The translations under genes and the position numbers were made by a program. The notes beneath the pieces were generated by a model. It did no database searches, was not told where the DNA came from, and saw only the letters and a list, made by a program, of their open reading frames with translations. Shown here one piece after another: positions 9,975 through 19,203 of a stretch of 37,510 nt of DNA. The stretch is from Roseiflexus sp. (GTDB taxonomy: Bacteria > Chloroflexota > Chloroflexia > Chloroflexales > Roseiflexaceae). Every line of letters starts with the position of its first letter. Position 1 is the first letter of the stretch. The DNA lies in NCBI GenBank assembly GCA_017743475.1, contig JAGHYV010000046.1:1-37510 (forward strand). The letters are read 5' to 3'.

Positions 9975-11390
9975 ATGCGCATGCTGGCGCGTCTACTGAC
10001 GGCAATAATCGTTCTTCTGGCGCTGGTGGTCTATGTGCTGCCAGTACCTGCTCAGGCTCAGGCGACGCTGCCACAATGGTATGAGCTGCGCACGCAAAAC
10101 TTCGCAATCCTCTACGCTGATGGTGATCTTGCGTATGCTGAGAAGTATGCAACGTTCGTCGACGAGATATATGACGAAATAACATCGATCTTCAGCTACG
10201 CCGTACCAACGCCAGTCACACTGCGTCTCTACCCGAACCGCCGCGCGTATGATACAGCCAATCCGCTGGCAGCACCGATTCGCGGGATCATTGCGCATGC
10301 TGACTTCCGCCGGAACGAGGTGGTGGTCATTCTTGATCAGACTGGGGCACAGTCACTGGAAGAGATTAAGAATAATGTGCGCCACGAGTTGACCCACATT
10401 GTGCTGGCGGAGCTCTCTGCCAATCGTCTGAATGTCGGTTTCCACGAAGGCATCGCCCAGTATGTTGAGCGCCCTTCACCGGAACTGGAGCGTAAGGTAA
10501 CAGCGTTGCGACAGGCGCTGGAGCGTGATGAACTGCTTCCCTGGAGTGCGCTCGATGATCGGGACCAGATCTATGGCAGTCCACAGATCGGCTATCCGCA
10601 AACCCTCTCTATCGTCGCGTTCCTGGTCGAACGTTATTCGTTCGCCAAACTGCGCGAGTTTATTACCGTGAGCGGCCGTAGCAGCGGTTATCGCTCGGCA
10701 CTCGAACGGGTGTACGGCACATCTGCGACTGAGCTGGAACGTATGTGGCGCGAGTGGTTGCCGTCTTATCTTGAAGGCGGGTTTCGCTATAATGCGCTCA
10801 CTGAGTACGACCTCACTCCTGTCGAGACGCTGGTGGCAGATGGTCGCTATGCTGAGGCCAAACGCGAACTGGAACTGGCGATTCCGTGGTTGCGCAATAC
10901 CCGACAGAACGATGTATTGACACGCGCGCAGGATTTGCTGAGGCGAAGCGAATTGGGGCTGACCGCCGAAGAACTGGCGCGCAAGACGCGGGCTGCGCTC
11001 GAGGTACAGGATTATGCCATGGCTGCCGATCTCGCGCAGCGTGCGCTTGAAGCCTACACTGCGCTCGACAATGCTGAACGTATCGAGACGCTGCGCATAT
11101 ATGCGGCAATTGCCAATCGCGGATTGCGCGCCACCCAACTGCTTGAACAGGCAATGACCCTTGCCAAAGATTGGCGAACATTCGCCGATGCGCGGGCTGT
11201 CGCTAATCTGGCAGCGTCTGAGTTTCTCTCGCTTGGCAACCACGAAAGCGCTGCGCGTGCCCTTGAACTGCGTGCTGAAATCGACCGTGTCCAGACCCTC
11301 GCCGGATTGATTCTAATCCTTGTCGGGCTAGGGGGCATCGTTGTCGGAATGACGCGCCGCCTGGTTGTGCGCGAGGCAGAGGTCTGGTGA
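9975..11390 (+). CDS. Secreted/membrane gluzincin peptidase (peptidase MA-like)
   Basis: This is a predicted zinc metallopeptidase acting outside the membrane. A signal sequence (residues 3-28, LLTAIIVLLALVVYVLPVPAQAQA) is followed by a peptidase domain. HELTH at residues 137-141 is the HExxH zinc motif, and GFHEGIAQY near residue 160 supplies the third ligand Glu, the arrangement of the gluzincin MA families. The C-terminal third is helical and TPR-like (ALEVQDYAMAADLAQRALEA). A second membrane segment (LAGLILILVGLGGIVVGMT) lies near the end with a short cytoplasmic tail. The ATG at 9975 has GGGGAG 6 bases upstream. Its TGA overlaps the next ATG, so it is the first gene of the five-gene DUF58/VWA operon. 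Confidence 0.82.
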   Translation: MRMLARLLTAIIVLLALVVYVLPVPAQAQATLPQWYELRTQNFAILYADGDLAYAEKYATFVDEIYDEITSIFSYAVPTPVTLRLYPNRRAYDTANPLAAPIRGIIAHADFRRNEVVVILDQTGAQSLEEIKNNVRHELTHIVLAELSANRLNVGFHEGIAQYVERPSPELERKVTALRQALERDELLPWSALDDRDQIYGSPQIGYPQTLSIVAFLVERYSFAKLREFITVSGRSSGYRSALERVYGTSATELERMWREWLPSYLEGGFRYNALTEYDLTPVETLVADGRYAEAKRELELAIPWLRNTRQNDVLTRAQDLLRRSELGLTAEELARKTRAALEVQDYAMAADLAQRALEAYTALDNAERIETLRIYAAIANRGLRATQLLEQAMTLAKDWRTFADARAVANLAASEFLSLGNHESAARALELRAEIDRVQTLAGLILILVGLGGIVVGMTRRLVVREAEVW

Positions 11391-12799
11391 TGCTGGAACG
11401 TCATCATCCATTGATAGAACAGTTGCAGCGCCTAGCAACCGAACGCTGGGCACGGCGTGCTTTTCGCACCATCCTTCAGTCGGTGTCAATTGCAATCGGC
11501 GTGTGGTGCATCGGAATGGGTGCACGGCTGCTCTGGAACCTGGAGATTAGCGTGCAGGAGCTGACAGCCATTGCCCTCGCTATTGTGGGTATTGCACTCA
11601 TCACCCTGCTGCGCCCGCCAATGCGCCCGACAGACGTGGCTCGTCGCCTTGATCGGCGCTTCTGCCTAAATGAGCAACTGGCGACTGCGGTCGAGATGCT
11701 TCAGAGCGGCAGGCAACCCTCGCCAATGATGGCGCGCCTGCTCGATCAATCGACCCACACAGTGCAACAAGTGCAGCGGTATATCAATCAGCATCAGAAG
11801 GCGCCATGGACTGACCTGTTGACTCTGCTGGCACTGGTGCTGGTGGCAGGCGGGTTATTGCTGATCTCAGGCATTGGTGGGATGTTGCTCAATCCATTGG
11901 TGGTATCGTTGCCAGCGTTGCCTCAATCAGGCACGCTCCCTTTGCCATTCCCGGCGGATGATGGCGCTCCGATTGCCATTAGTGATCAGATCATCCCACT
12001 CGATCCTGGTGAAGAGATGATGCCTTTCCGTCCAGGAAACACTGCTGGTGATCAACAACCTGCTTCGACTCCAGCTCAGACGACGCAACCACCCGCCGCA
12101 GACCCCAGGACACTCGAGGCGCTGGCAAATGCACTGCGTGACCTGGGTGCAACGCGACCAGTTGCTGATGCGCTTGACCGTGGTAATACTGCAGCCGCAG
12201 CACAGCGCTTGCGTGAACTTGCCGATCAGGCTGGCGCGATGTCCAAAGAAGCGCGGCAGGCACTTGGGCGTGCGTTGCAGGATGCAGCACGCACTATCGA
12301 ACAGCAGGATCCTGCACTTGCCAGGCAAGTGCGTCAATCGGCGCGCGACATTGCTGGTCAGCAGAGTGCTGCTCAGGGGCTTGAAGAACTGGCGCAGGCA
12401 ATTGATCGATTAGGGCAATCTTCGTCTGCCAGCGCTCCACCATCGAATGGGCCGGGCGAGGGGCAGGCGAGCACTCCTGGCAGTCAACCGGGACAACCCG
12501 GTGCAGATGGCGCAAACCAGCAGAGCACGCCTGGAAGTGCGGCGGGCAATAACCCCTCCGGCGAACAGCGCCCTATTGCTCCTGCTGGACGTCTCGGCGT
12601 TGAAGGACAGCCGGTGACGATTGAGGCGCAGGGCAGCGGGCAGAGCGCTGGTGTGATCAAGAATCCAGACGCTTCACTGCAGAGCGGTGTCGGAACAGTC
12701 TCTGGCGGGGAATCGGGCACAGGCGGCGCAATCGGCGCCGACCCGTTGCGCATCCCACTCGACGAACGTGATGTGGTTCAGGAATATTTTCAGCCCTAA
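11390..12799 (+). CDS. Membrane protein with coiled-coil and low-complexity C-terminal half, DUF58/VWA operon
   Basis: I recognise no catalytic domain. The 469-residue protein has two membrane segments near the N-terminus (about residues 26-46 and 52-69) and a third near 140-165 (LLTLLALVLVAGGLLLISG). The remainder is probably periplasmic. It has an Ala/Arg/Gln-rich helical region (about 235-345: ALANALRDLG, RLRELADQAGAMSKEARQALG) and a Gly/Pro/Ser/Gln-rich linker ending in LDERDVVQEYFQP. Membrane proteins of this kind, some called DUF4175-like, accompany DUF58 and VWA genes. It is coupled to the peptidase gene (TGATG) and overlaps the DUF58 gene by 29 bases. A scaffold role in the complex is an inference. 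Confidence 0.7.
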   Translation: MLERHHPLIEQLQRLATERWARRAFRTILQSVSIAIGVWCIGMGARLLWNLEISVQELTAIALAIVGIALITLLRPPMRPTDVARRLDRRFCLNEQLATAVEMLQSGRQPSPMMARLLDQSTHTVQQVQRYINQHQKAPWTDLLTLLALVLVAGGLLLISGIGGMLLNPLVVSLPALPQSGTLPLPFPADDGAPIAISDQIIPLDPGEEMMPFRPGNTAGDQQPASTPAQTTQPPAADPRTLEALANALRDLGATRPVADALDRGNTAAAAQRLRELADQAGAMSKEARQALGRALQDAARTIEQQDPALARQVRQSARDIAGQQSAAQGLEELAQAIDRLGQSSSASAPPSNGPGEGQASTPGSQPGQPGADGANQQSTPGSAAGNNPSGEQRPIAPAGRLGVEGQPVTIEAQGSGQSAGVIKNPDASLQSGVGTVSGGESGTGGAIGADPLRIPLDERDVVQEYFQP

Positions 12800-13694
12800 A
12801 CCGCAGGCGGAGATTCCGCCGCTGTTCAATGAAGCCTTTCTACGCCGCCTGGAACGGTTAAGCCTGCAGGCGCAACGTACCTTGCGTGGTTGCCCGTCTG
12901 GTGGTGCACATCTTAGCCATCGCCTGCTGCCTACGTCTATCTTTAGCGATCATCGCCCTTACAGCATTGGTGACGATTATCGCTATGTTGACTGGAACGT
13001 GTATGCGCACCAGGATGCACTCTTTGTCAAACTGGGCGAGATCGAACAGGGTGTTAATGTTCATCTGCTACTGGACGCATCGCGCTCGATGGCGTGGGGA
13101 TCTCCTGCTAAACTGCGCGCTGCGCAATTGATTGCTGGAACGCTTGGGTATCTGGCGCTGGCGCACAATGATCGGCTTCATGTAACGCCTTTCGATGCCG
13201 ACGTGCGCCGTGAGTTCGGACCGGCACAGGGAAAATCGCGCCTGATCGAGATGTTGCGGTTCATCGAGCAGGTACAACCAGGCGGCGAAACTAATCTCAG
13301 ACTGGCACTCGAAGCATATGCGCGTCGTCATCCGCGCGGAGGGTTGCTGGTCGTCTGTTCCGATCTGCTCGTACCTGAAGGGCTTGAGGAGGGATTGCGC
13401 GCCTACCCGCCGCCGACATGGCAGATACTCGTGATCCATCTTCTCGATCCACGCGAACTAAACCCTGAACGTCTCGGTTCCGTCGAACTCGAAGATGTCG
13501 AGACGGGTAAACTCTTGCCACTGATTATTGATGATGAAGTAATCGCACACTACCGTCGTAATCTTGCCGCCTGGCAGCGGACCATCGAATCGATCTGCGG
13601 GCGGCGTGGTGCAACATATGCGCGCGTGCTTAGCACGTGGCCGCTCGAGCGACAGATTATTCCGTATCTGCGCGCACGCCAGATACTGACATAG
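12771..13694 (+). CDS. DUF58 domain protein
   Basis: DUF58 proteins work with MoxR-type AAA ATPases and VWA proteins in envelope or chaperone-like complexes whose substrates are largely unknown. The signature RPYSIGDDYRYVDWNVYA lies near residues 63-80. A VWA-like fold follows, with LLLDASRSMAWGSPAKL near residue 100 in place of a full MIDAS. There is no membrane segment. The chosen ATG at 12771 (MWFRNIF) starts 29 bases inside the previous gene, so translation is probably coupled. It is 307 residues long, close to the usual size. The gene ends three bases before the BatA-like gene. Confidence 0.88.
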   Translation: MWFRNIFSPKPQAEIPPLFNEAFLRRLERLSLQAQRTLRGCPSGGAHLSHRLLPTSIFSDHRPYSIGDDYRYVDWNVYAHQDALFVKLGEIEQGVNVHLLLDASRSMAWGSPAKLRAAQLIAGTLGYLALAHNDRLHVTPFDADVRREFGPAQGKSRLIEMLRFIEQVQPGGETNLRLALEAYARRHPRGGLLVVCSDLLVPEGLEEGLRAYPPPTWQILVIHLLDPRELNPERLGSVELEDVETGKLLPLIIDDEVIAHYRRNLAAWQRTIESICGRRGATYARVLSTWPLERQIIPYLRARQILT

Positions 13695-13697
13695 CAT

Positions 13698-15527
13698 ATG
13701 AGTTTTCTGTTGCCACTCGGATTACTGGCGCTGCTTGCCCTGCCGATTATCGTGCTCCTGCATCTGCTGCGCGAACGACGTCAGCGCGTACCTGTTCCGA
13801 GTCTGTTGCTCTGGGCAAATCTTCCACGCCGTATCGACGGTGAGCGGAGTCGTCGTCTGCCGCTGACGCTGTTATTGTTACTGCATCTTCTGGTTGCTGC
13901 GCTGCTTGGCTTCGCGCTAGGAGGACCACAGATCGCAGGTGCGCCCGCCCCTGATGCACGTCATACCGCGCTGATCATCGATACTTCGAGCAGTATGGCT
14001 GCGATCGACGGGGGGGCAAGCCGCTTTGAACAGGTGCGACAACGCGCCCGCGCTCTTATCGCAGCGATTTCCCCTGGCGACCGGATGACGCTGATAGCTG
14101 CCGGACCTCGGGCGCAGATTGTTGCGTCAGGCGAAGATCCTTTCGTTCTCACCGTAGCGCTCGACACACTGCAACCTGGCGGCGTCGGAGTGGCGATCAA
14201 CGAGGCGCTGACGCTGGCAGAAGCCGCTCTCGACCCACAGTTCAGCCGACGGATCATTGTCCTGACCGATGGAGCATTGCCACCGCAGCCGGTGCGTGAT
14301 GTTGCTGTGCCTGTGGAATGGGTGCAGATCGGTTCAGCGATTCCCAACCGCGCGATTATCGCTTTTGCTAGTCGCCCCTGGGGCAGTCGCATCCAGGTGT
14401 ATGCGCGGGTTGCCAGTTACGACACCGCTCCGTTCAACGGGACGCTGCGGATCTTTTCTGGTAATCAGGTGCTGGCAGAGGATCAGGTCACAATAGCGCC
14501 AGACAGTGAAACCGAAATCAGCTGGACACTGCCGGGCGGCGTAGAGACGCTACGCGCAGTGATCGATGGACGTGACGCACTGCCGCAGGACGATTCTGCT
14601 TATCTGAGCGTAGCACAGGGTCGCCCGGCTGTGGCGTTGCTGGTATCGAACCAGCCAGCAGCTCTCCGTCGCGCTCTCGAAGCTATCCCTGGCGTCACTG
14701 TCGTTGTCACGACCCCTGATGCCTATGCAACGACACCTGAGCGCGTGATTGCAGATCTCACCATCTTCGATGGTTTTCTCCCTGATGCCTGGCCCCAGGG
14801 ATCGGTGCTGGTCATTGCACCACCGCCAGATTCATCGTTGCTGCGTGTGGCGCCTGATCTCCAACTTCTTGATACTGGGGTGCCATTGCGTCAACGCGGC
14901 AGTACGCTGGAAGGGCTTGGTTTTGGGGGCGTCGTATTCAATGCTGTCCGGCGAATCGAGCCGCCGCCGTGGGCTGAAGTGCTGCTAGCATCCGGCGACC
15001 TACCACTGATTCTGCGTGGGCGAATTGAAGGTCGTGAAGTTGCAATCTGGACGTTCGATCTTGCCAGTGGCAACCTGACGACACGCCTGGCGTTCCCGCT
15101 TCTGGTCGCCCGCACGGTGCGCGATCTGGCGCCACCGCCGCTGCCACAGGCAGTGCGCGCTGGCGAGATGCTAACAATTCGACCCGATCCACGCACGACT
15201 GCGTTGGTGATCCGTGGTCCCGACAGCCGACGCATCGAAGTGCCGGTTACATCGGTCGTCACACTCGATACCCTGATCGAACCCGGATTCCACACAGTCG
15301 AAGAACAGCGTAGCGGCACAACTATTCTCGCTGGTGTGGTAGGTGTCAATGCTGGCGCCGCTATCGAGTCGAATCTTCGTCCACAGAGCGCACCATTGCT
15401 GCGGGCACCAGGAAATGACCCCGGAAGCGCGTCTGGACAGCACATGATCGATCTGTGGCCCTGGCTTGCTGGCACTGCCCTTATCATTCTAGCGATTGAA
15501 TGGGTTTATGTGTTACGCCGCAGGTAA
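13698..15527 (+). CDS. BatA-like membrane protein with VWA domain
   Basis: Residues 1-80 match the BatA/aerotolerance N-terminal region: a first membrane helix (LPLGLLALLALPIIVLLHLL), a basic loop (RERRQRVPVPSLLLWANL) and a second helix (LTLLLLLHLLVAALLGFALG). A VWA domain follows with the metal-site motif DTSSSM near residue 95. The remaining long region is probably extracytoplasmic with beta-rich domains. A last helix (WLAGTALIILAIEWVYVL) precedes a basic cytoplasmic tail. It is 609 residues long. It lies in an operon with the DUF58 and VWA/amidotransferase-like genes, the usual neighbours of BatA proteins. It may act as a membrane sensor or adaptor; the substrate is unknown. Confidence 0.82.
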   Translation: MSFLLPLGLLALLALPIIVLLHLLRERRQRVPVPSLLLWANLPRRIDGERSRRLPLTLLLLLHLLVAALLGFALGGPQIAGAPAPDARHTALIIDTSSSMAAIDGGASRFEQVRQRARALIAAISPGDRMTLIAAGPRAQIVASGEDPFVLTVALDTLQPGGVGVAINEALTLAEAALDPQFSRRIIVLTDGALPPQPVRDVAVPVEWVQIGSAIPNRAIIAFASRPWGSRIQVYARVASYDTAPFNGTLRIFSGNQVLAEDQVTIAPDSETEISWTLPGGVETLRAVIDGRDALPQDDSAYLSVAQGRPAVALLVSNQPAALRRALEAIPGVTVVVTTPDAYATTPERVIADLTIFDGFLPDAWPQGSVLVIAPPPDSSLLRVAPDLQLLDTGVPLRQRGSTLEGLGFGGVVFNAVRRIEPPPWAEVLLASGDLPLILRGRIEGREVAIWTFDLASGNLTTRLAFPLLVARTVRDLAPPPLPQAVRAGEMLTIRPDPRTTALVIRGPDSRRIEVPVTSVVTLDTLIEPGFHTVEEQRSGTTILAGVVGVNAGAAIESNLRPQSAPLLRAPGNDPGSASGQHMIDLWPWLAGTALIILAIEWVYVLRRR

Positions 15528-15539
15528 AGGTTGACGCTA

Positions 15540-18095
15540 ATGATCCTTCGCAATCCACAGTTCCTGGCGCTCCTGATGATCGTGCCGCTGATCATTGGCG
15601 GCTGGCTCTGGCAACGCGGTCGTCTGCCAGCAATGGCGCTTGTGCTGCGGGTTGCCATCGTCACGCTCATTATCATTGCGCTGGCTAACCCCGTCATCCT
15701 GCACAGGCGTATTGAGACTGCTGCCGCGCCGCTCATCGTCGTGCTGGTTGATCAATCGGACAGTCTGACCGATCAGGGAAAGTCGGCACTCCGCGCGCGT
15801 GCAGCTGCGCTTGCTGCGAGTAGCAATGCGCCAGTGCAGATTATTACCTTCGGTGCGACCGTGGCGGCAGAAGGCGGGACGTTGCGCAGCGACCAGACCG
15901 ACATCGCGGCTGCACTGCGTGCAGCACGCGGGTTGATCGGTACCAGTGGCGGACGGGTGGTGCTGCTCTCCGACGGTCTTCAGACCAGAGGGGATGCGAT
16001 CGCCGAAGCGCGGGCGCTGGCGCTTGCCGGTATCCCAGTCGATACGGAACAGTATCAGGCACCGGCATTGTCCGAGTTCTGGATTGCAACAGTTGAGACG
16101 CCAGCCACCCTGCGTGAAGGGGAAGAGTTTACCGCCCGCATCGTGATGGTCAGCACCGTTGCTACCAGTGTTCAACTGGAGATGACCGCTGGCAATGAGC
16201 GTGTGCTGACGCAACAGGTGCGTCTGTCACCCGGCGAAAATACCTACCTGTACACTGGTCGCGCCGGTGAGCCGGGCATTCTGCGCCTCCAGGCGACGAT
16301 CAGCGGTCAGCCCGACACACTTGCGCGCAACAATCGCGCCGGTGCAGCTATTCTCGTTGCTCCGATGCCTCGCATTCTAATGGTCGAAGAACCGGGTGGC
16401 GCTGTTAGCGCACCGTTGCGGAGCGCGCTCCGTAAAGCAGGAGTCATCGCAGATGTAACCGATCCGACGGCGCTCCCCGCCCAGATCTCGGCGCTTGGTC
16501 TCTACGAAGGGATTGTGCTGCTCAACGTACCTGCGAGCGCGCTGACCTTCGACCAAATGGCGACGTTGCGCGAATTTGTCCGCAGCGAAGGGCGCGGCTT
16601 ACTGGCGATTGGGGGACAATCGAGTTTTACGCTCGGCGCCTACAAGAACACCCCCCTCGAAGAAACACTGCCGGTCGAAATGACTCCACCCCCGCGTCCA
16701 GAACGCTCGGATACGACCCTGCTGTTGATCATCGATCAATCTGCCAGCATGGGACCCGAAACCGGCATCTCCAAATTCACAATGGCGAAAGAAGCCGCTA
16801 TCATGGCGACCGAGTCGCTCCGTGAACAGGATCGCATTGGCGTGCTGGCATTCGATGTCTCAACCCGTTGGGTGGTCGATTTTCAGCCGGTTGGCGTTGG
16901 TTTGAGCCTGGCCGATGTACAGCGTCGTATCAGCACACTGCCCCTGGGCGGCGGAACCGACATCTACAATGCGCTGCGTGAAGGATTGCCAGCCCTGGCG
17001 CAGCAACCTGGACGGGTACGTCACGCAGTGCTGCTCACCGATGGTCGTTCGTTCACCGACGACCGACAGGCATATCGGATGCTGCTTGAGGAGGCGCGCA
17101 GCCAGAATATCACTCTCTCGACGATTGCTATCGGCACAGACGCCGACATCAATCTGCTCCAGGAACTGGCGCGCTGGGGCGCGGGACGGTATCACTACGC
17201 CGCCGAACCAAACGATATTCCACGCCTGACGCTGCTCGAGAGCGAAATCGTGCGCACAGAACCGCAGGTTGAGGGCGATTTCCGCGCCGAGCAGACCGCT
17301 CCGCATCCCATGTTGCGCGACTTCGCGCCGGAGCAGATCCCCGGTTTGAAAGGATACGTGGCTACGCTTCTGAAACCCGGCGCCGATCTGGTCCTCCGTT
17401 CCCCTAACGGCGACCCGGTGCTGGCGGTCTGGCAGTATGGGCTTGGGCGCGCTGCTGCGTGGACGCCTGGCGCAGAAGCGCCGTGGGCTGCTAACTGGTC
17501 AAACTGGCCCGATTACGGTCGCTTCTGGGCGCAACTGATTCGCTACACTCTCCCTGAGCCGGATAGCGGTCCGCTTCAGGTGCGCGCCATCCGTGACGGC
17601 GATAGTGTGCGCATTGTTGCCGACTCCGTGGCGCCGGGCGGCAGACCGCTGGACCTGGCAGATACCCAGGCGACAATCGTGCTTCCAGATGGTTCATCCC
17701 GACTGATCACACTCCGTCAGACGGCACCAGGGCGCTATGAACAGGCGTTGACTCTGACAGCCGACGGTTCGTATGCAATCGAAGTGCGCCAGCAAAAGGG
17801 GAATGAGGTACGCCTGGCGCAGATTGGCTACGTGCAGCGCTACCCTGATGAATACTTGCCTCCCACCGATCCACAGGCTGGCGCACGTCTGTTGAACGAC
17901 ATCAGCGCCATTACGGGCGGAACAGCGCTACGCGGCGGACCGCTTGTAACACCGGGCGTTGTTCCTCTCAGCACTGAACGGCTGCTAGATACCGGTCTGT
18001 GGCCATGGTTGATCGGTCTTGCGGCGCTTCTCTGGATCATCGAGATTGCGCTACGGCGTGGGTGGTTACGACTACCGCGACGCTTTACCCGTTGA
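15540..18095 (+). CDS. Large membrane protein with VWA domains and glutamine amidotransferase-like domain
   Basis: This 851-residue protein has N-terminal membrane helices (residues 8-24 and 32-52). A degenerate VWA-like region follows (LIVVLVDQSDSL), then a beta-rich part. Next is a class I amidotransferase-like Rossmann domain (about 280-380: RILMVEEPGG, GEGRGLLAIGGQSSF type) without a visible catalytic Cys. A second, complete VWA domain has the metal motif DQSASM near residue 399. The last helix (WPWLIGLAALLWIIEIAL) has a basic tail. AAAGG is 9 bases before the ATG at 15540; a TTG three codons earlier is unlikely. It is the last gene of the five-gene operon. Fusion of amidotransferase-like and VWA domains is typical of this family in DUF58 operons. 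Confidence 0.82.
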   Translation: MILRNPQFLALLMIVPLIIGGWLWQRGRLPAMALVLRVAIVTLIIIALANPVILHRRIETAAAPLIVVLVDQSDSLTDQGKSALRARAAALAASSNAPVQIITFGATVAAEGGTLRSDQTDIAAALRAARGLIGTSGGRVVLLSDGLQTRGDAIAEARALALAGIPVDTEQYQAPALSEFWIATVETPATLREGEEFTARIVMVSTVATSVQLEMTAGNERVLTQQVRLSPGENTYLYTGRAGEPGILRLQATISGQPDTLARNNRAGAAILVAPMPRILMVEEPGGAVSAPLRSALRKAGVIADVTDPTALPAQISALGLYEGIVLLNVPASALTFDQMATLREFVRSEGRGLLAIGGQSSFTLGAYKNTPLEETLPVEMTPPPRPERSDTTLLLIIDQSASMGPETGISKFTMAKEAAIMATESLREQDRIGVLAFDVSTRWVVDFQPVGVGLSLADVQRRISTLPLGGGTDIYNALREGLPALAQQPGRVRHAVLLTDGRSFTDDRQAYRMLLEEARSQNITLSTIAIGTDADINLLQELARWGAGRYHYAAEPNDIPRLTLLESEIVRTEPQVEGDFRAEQTAPHPMLRDFAPEQIPGLKGYVATLLKPGADLVLRSPNGDPVLAVWQYGLGRAAAWTPGAEAPWAANWSNWPDYGRFWAQLIRYTLPEPDSGPLQVRAIRDGDSVRIVADSVAPGGRPLDLADTQATIVLPDGSSRLITLRQTAPGRYEQALTLTADGSYAIEVRQQKGNEVRLAQIGYVQRYPDEYLPPTDPQAGARLLNDISAITGGTALRGGPLVTPGVVPLSTERLLDTGLWPWLIGLAALLWIIEIALRRGWLRLPRRFTR

Positions 18096-18208
18096 AGTAT
18101 AATCTTCTACCGTTCTCTACCACTCAGAGAGAAGTGTGTTCAAATGCGCAGCCTGTTTTTCACAAAACACTATCCGTATGGTACTATTACTGTAAATTAG
18201 GTTATTTC

Positions 18209-18315
18209 ACTGCAGAGGCGCAGCGTTCAAGAGAAAATCGATTCGCTCAAACGCCACCATGCATACATCATGTTTAGCTTTTGCGGCGCTCCGCGCTCTC
18301 GGCGTCTCTGCGGTA
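18209..18315. repeat. Divergent copy of the palindromic CGCAGAG repeat
   Basis: This occupies much of the 283-base gap between the VWA operon and the acyltransferase. The left part (18209-18225) reads ACTGCAGAGGCGCAGCG. The right part (18281-18315), read on the other strand, gives CGCAGAG, GCCGAG and CGCGGAG units. The left edge shares ATTTCACTGCA with the copy at 27050. Apart from this I see nothing coding in 18096-18378. Confidence 0.55.
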
Positions 18316-18378
18316 AGTTTTTCAGTAACGTCATTATCAGGACCGTAATCGGCACCTTCACTCTCCGCGGCACTTCAT

Positions 18379-19203
18379 ATGCGTACTACCGAACCGCAGG
18401 CGACTGTCCTGCACAATGCTGCTCCTGCCATCCCTGCAAATCATAATGCATTAGGGAAGGAGTTAATCTATCGCACACTGGTGCTGCCAGCCTGCCGCTC
18501 GATGTTCGACCGGGTCTGGATTGCTATTGAAGGTCCTGTTCCCCATCCTGCCGAAGGTCCGGTTATTGCCTATATGAATCATCCAGGATGGTGGGACGGC
18601 TACATGGCGTTCCTTGTAGACAAGATCGTGCTCAATGAGCGGTTCCAGAGCTATATCATGATGGAAGAGAAGCAATTGCGCGTGTACTGGTTCTTCACCT
18701 GGTGCGGCGCATTTTCGGTCGACCGGCGTCGCCCTGGCGAGGCGGAGCGATCAATTGCCTACATCAGTCGTTTGTTGCGTGAACGACGTGACCGCATGCT
18801 CTGGATACTGCCGCAAGGACGGATTGTACCGAATGATCGTCGTCCGTTGAAGGTCTATCCTGGAGTTGCGCGCATCGCCAGACAGGTAGGTGATGTGCTC
18901 TTCTGGCCCGTCGCGCTGCGCTACGAGTTCCGCGGTGAACAGCGTCCCGAAGCATTCATTCGCGTGGGTCCGCCCCATACGTGTGACACTACACTCCCTG
19001 AAGAGATGATTGTGGGTCTGGTTCAGACACGTCTGACCGCTGCAGTCGATGCGCTGCGCGACGAGGTGAACGAAGAACGTCTGGAATCTTACCGCACCCT
19101 GCTTCGCGGACGACGCGGCATTAACCGTGTGTGGGACGATGTTGTCGCCGTATGGCACCGATCCATACAGCGACTATCAGGAAGATCACGCCAGCCAGAC
19201 TAG
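18379..19203 (+). CDS. PlsC-like acyltransferase, possibly for carotenoid or glycolipid esterification
   Basis: This is a membrane-associated acyl transferase of the 1-acylglycerol-phosphate acyltransferase superfamily, 274 residues. The catalytic motif NHPGWWDG (N67-G74) is the H-x4-D box. The second box is LPQGRIVPND near residue 150, replacing the common EGTR, so the acceptor is probably not lysophosphatidate. The third box is the FWPVALRYEF region. Its neighbour is cruF on the opposite strand, with an 83-base tail-to-tail overlap. Roseiflexus-type phototrophs carry fatty-acid esters of carotenoid glucosides, so esterification of such a carotenoid (as by CruD in Chlorobi) is a reasonable but unproven role. 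No clear ribosome-binding site was seen. Confidence 0.8.
   Translation: MRTTEPQATVLHNAAPAIPANHNALGKELIYRTLVLPACRSMFDRVWIAIEGPVPHPAEGPVIAYMNHPGWWDGYMAFLVDKIVLNERFQSYIMMEEKQLRVYWFFTWCGAFSVDRRRPGEAERSIAYISRLLRERRDRMLWILPQGRIVPNDRRPLKVYPGVARIARQVGDVLFWPVALRYEFRGEQRPEAFIRVGPPHTCDTTLPEEMIVGLVQTRLTAAVDALRDEVNEERLESYRTLLRGRRGINRVWDDVVAVWHRSIQRLSGRSRQPD

Noticed and set aside
18098-18103. TATAAT after the VWA operon as a promoter.
   Set aside because: There is no -35 at proper spacing, no TGN extension and no gene at a suitable distance.
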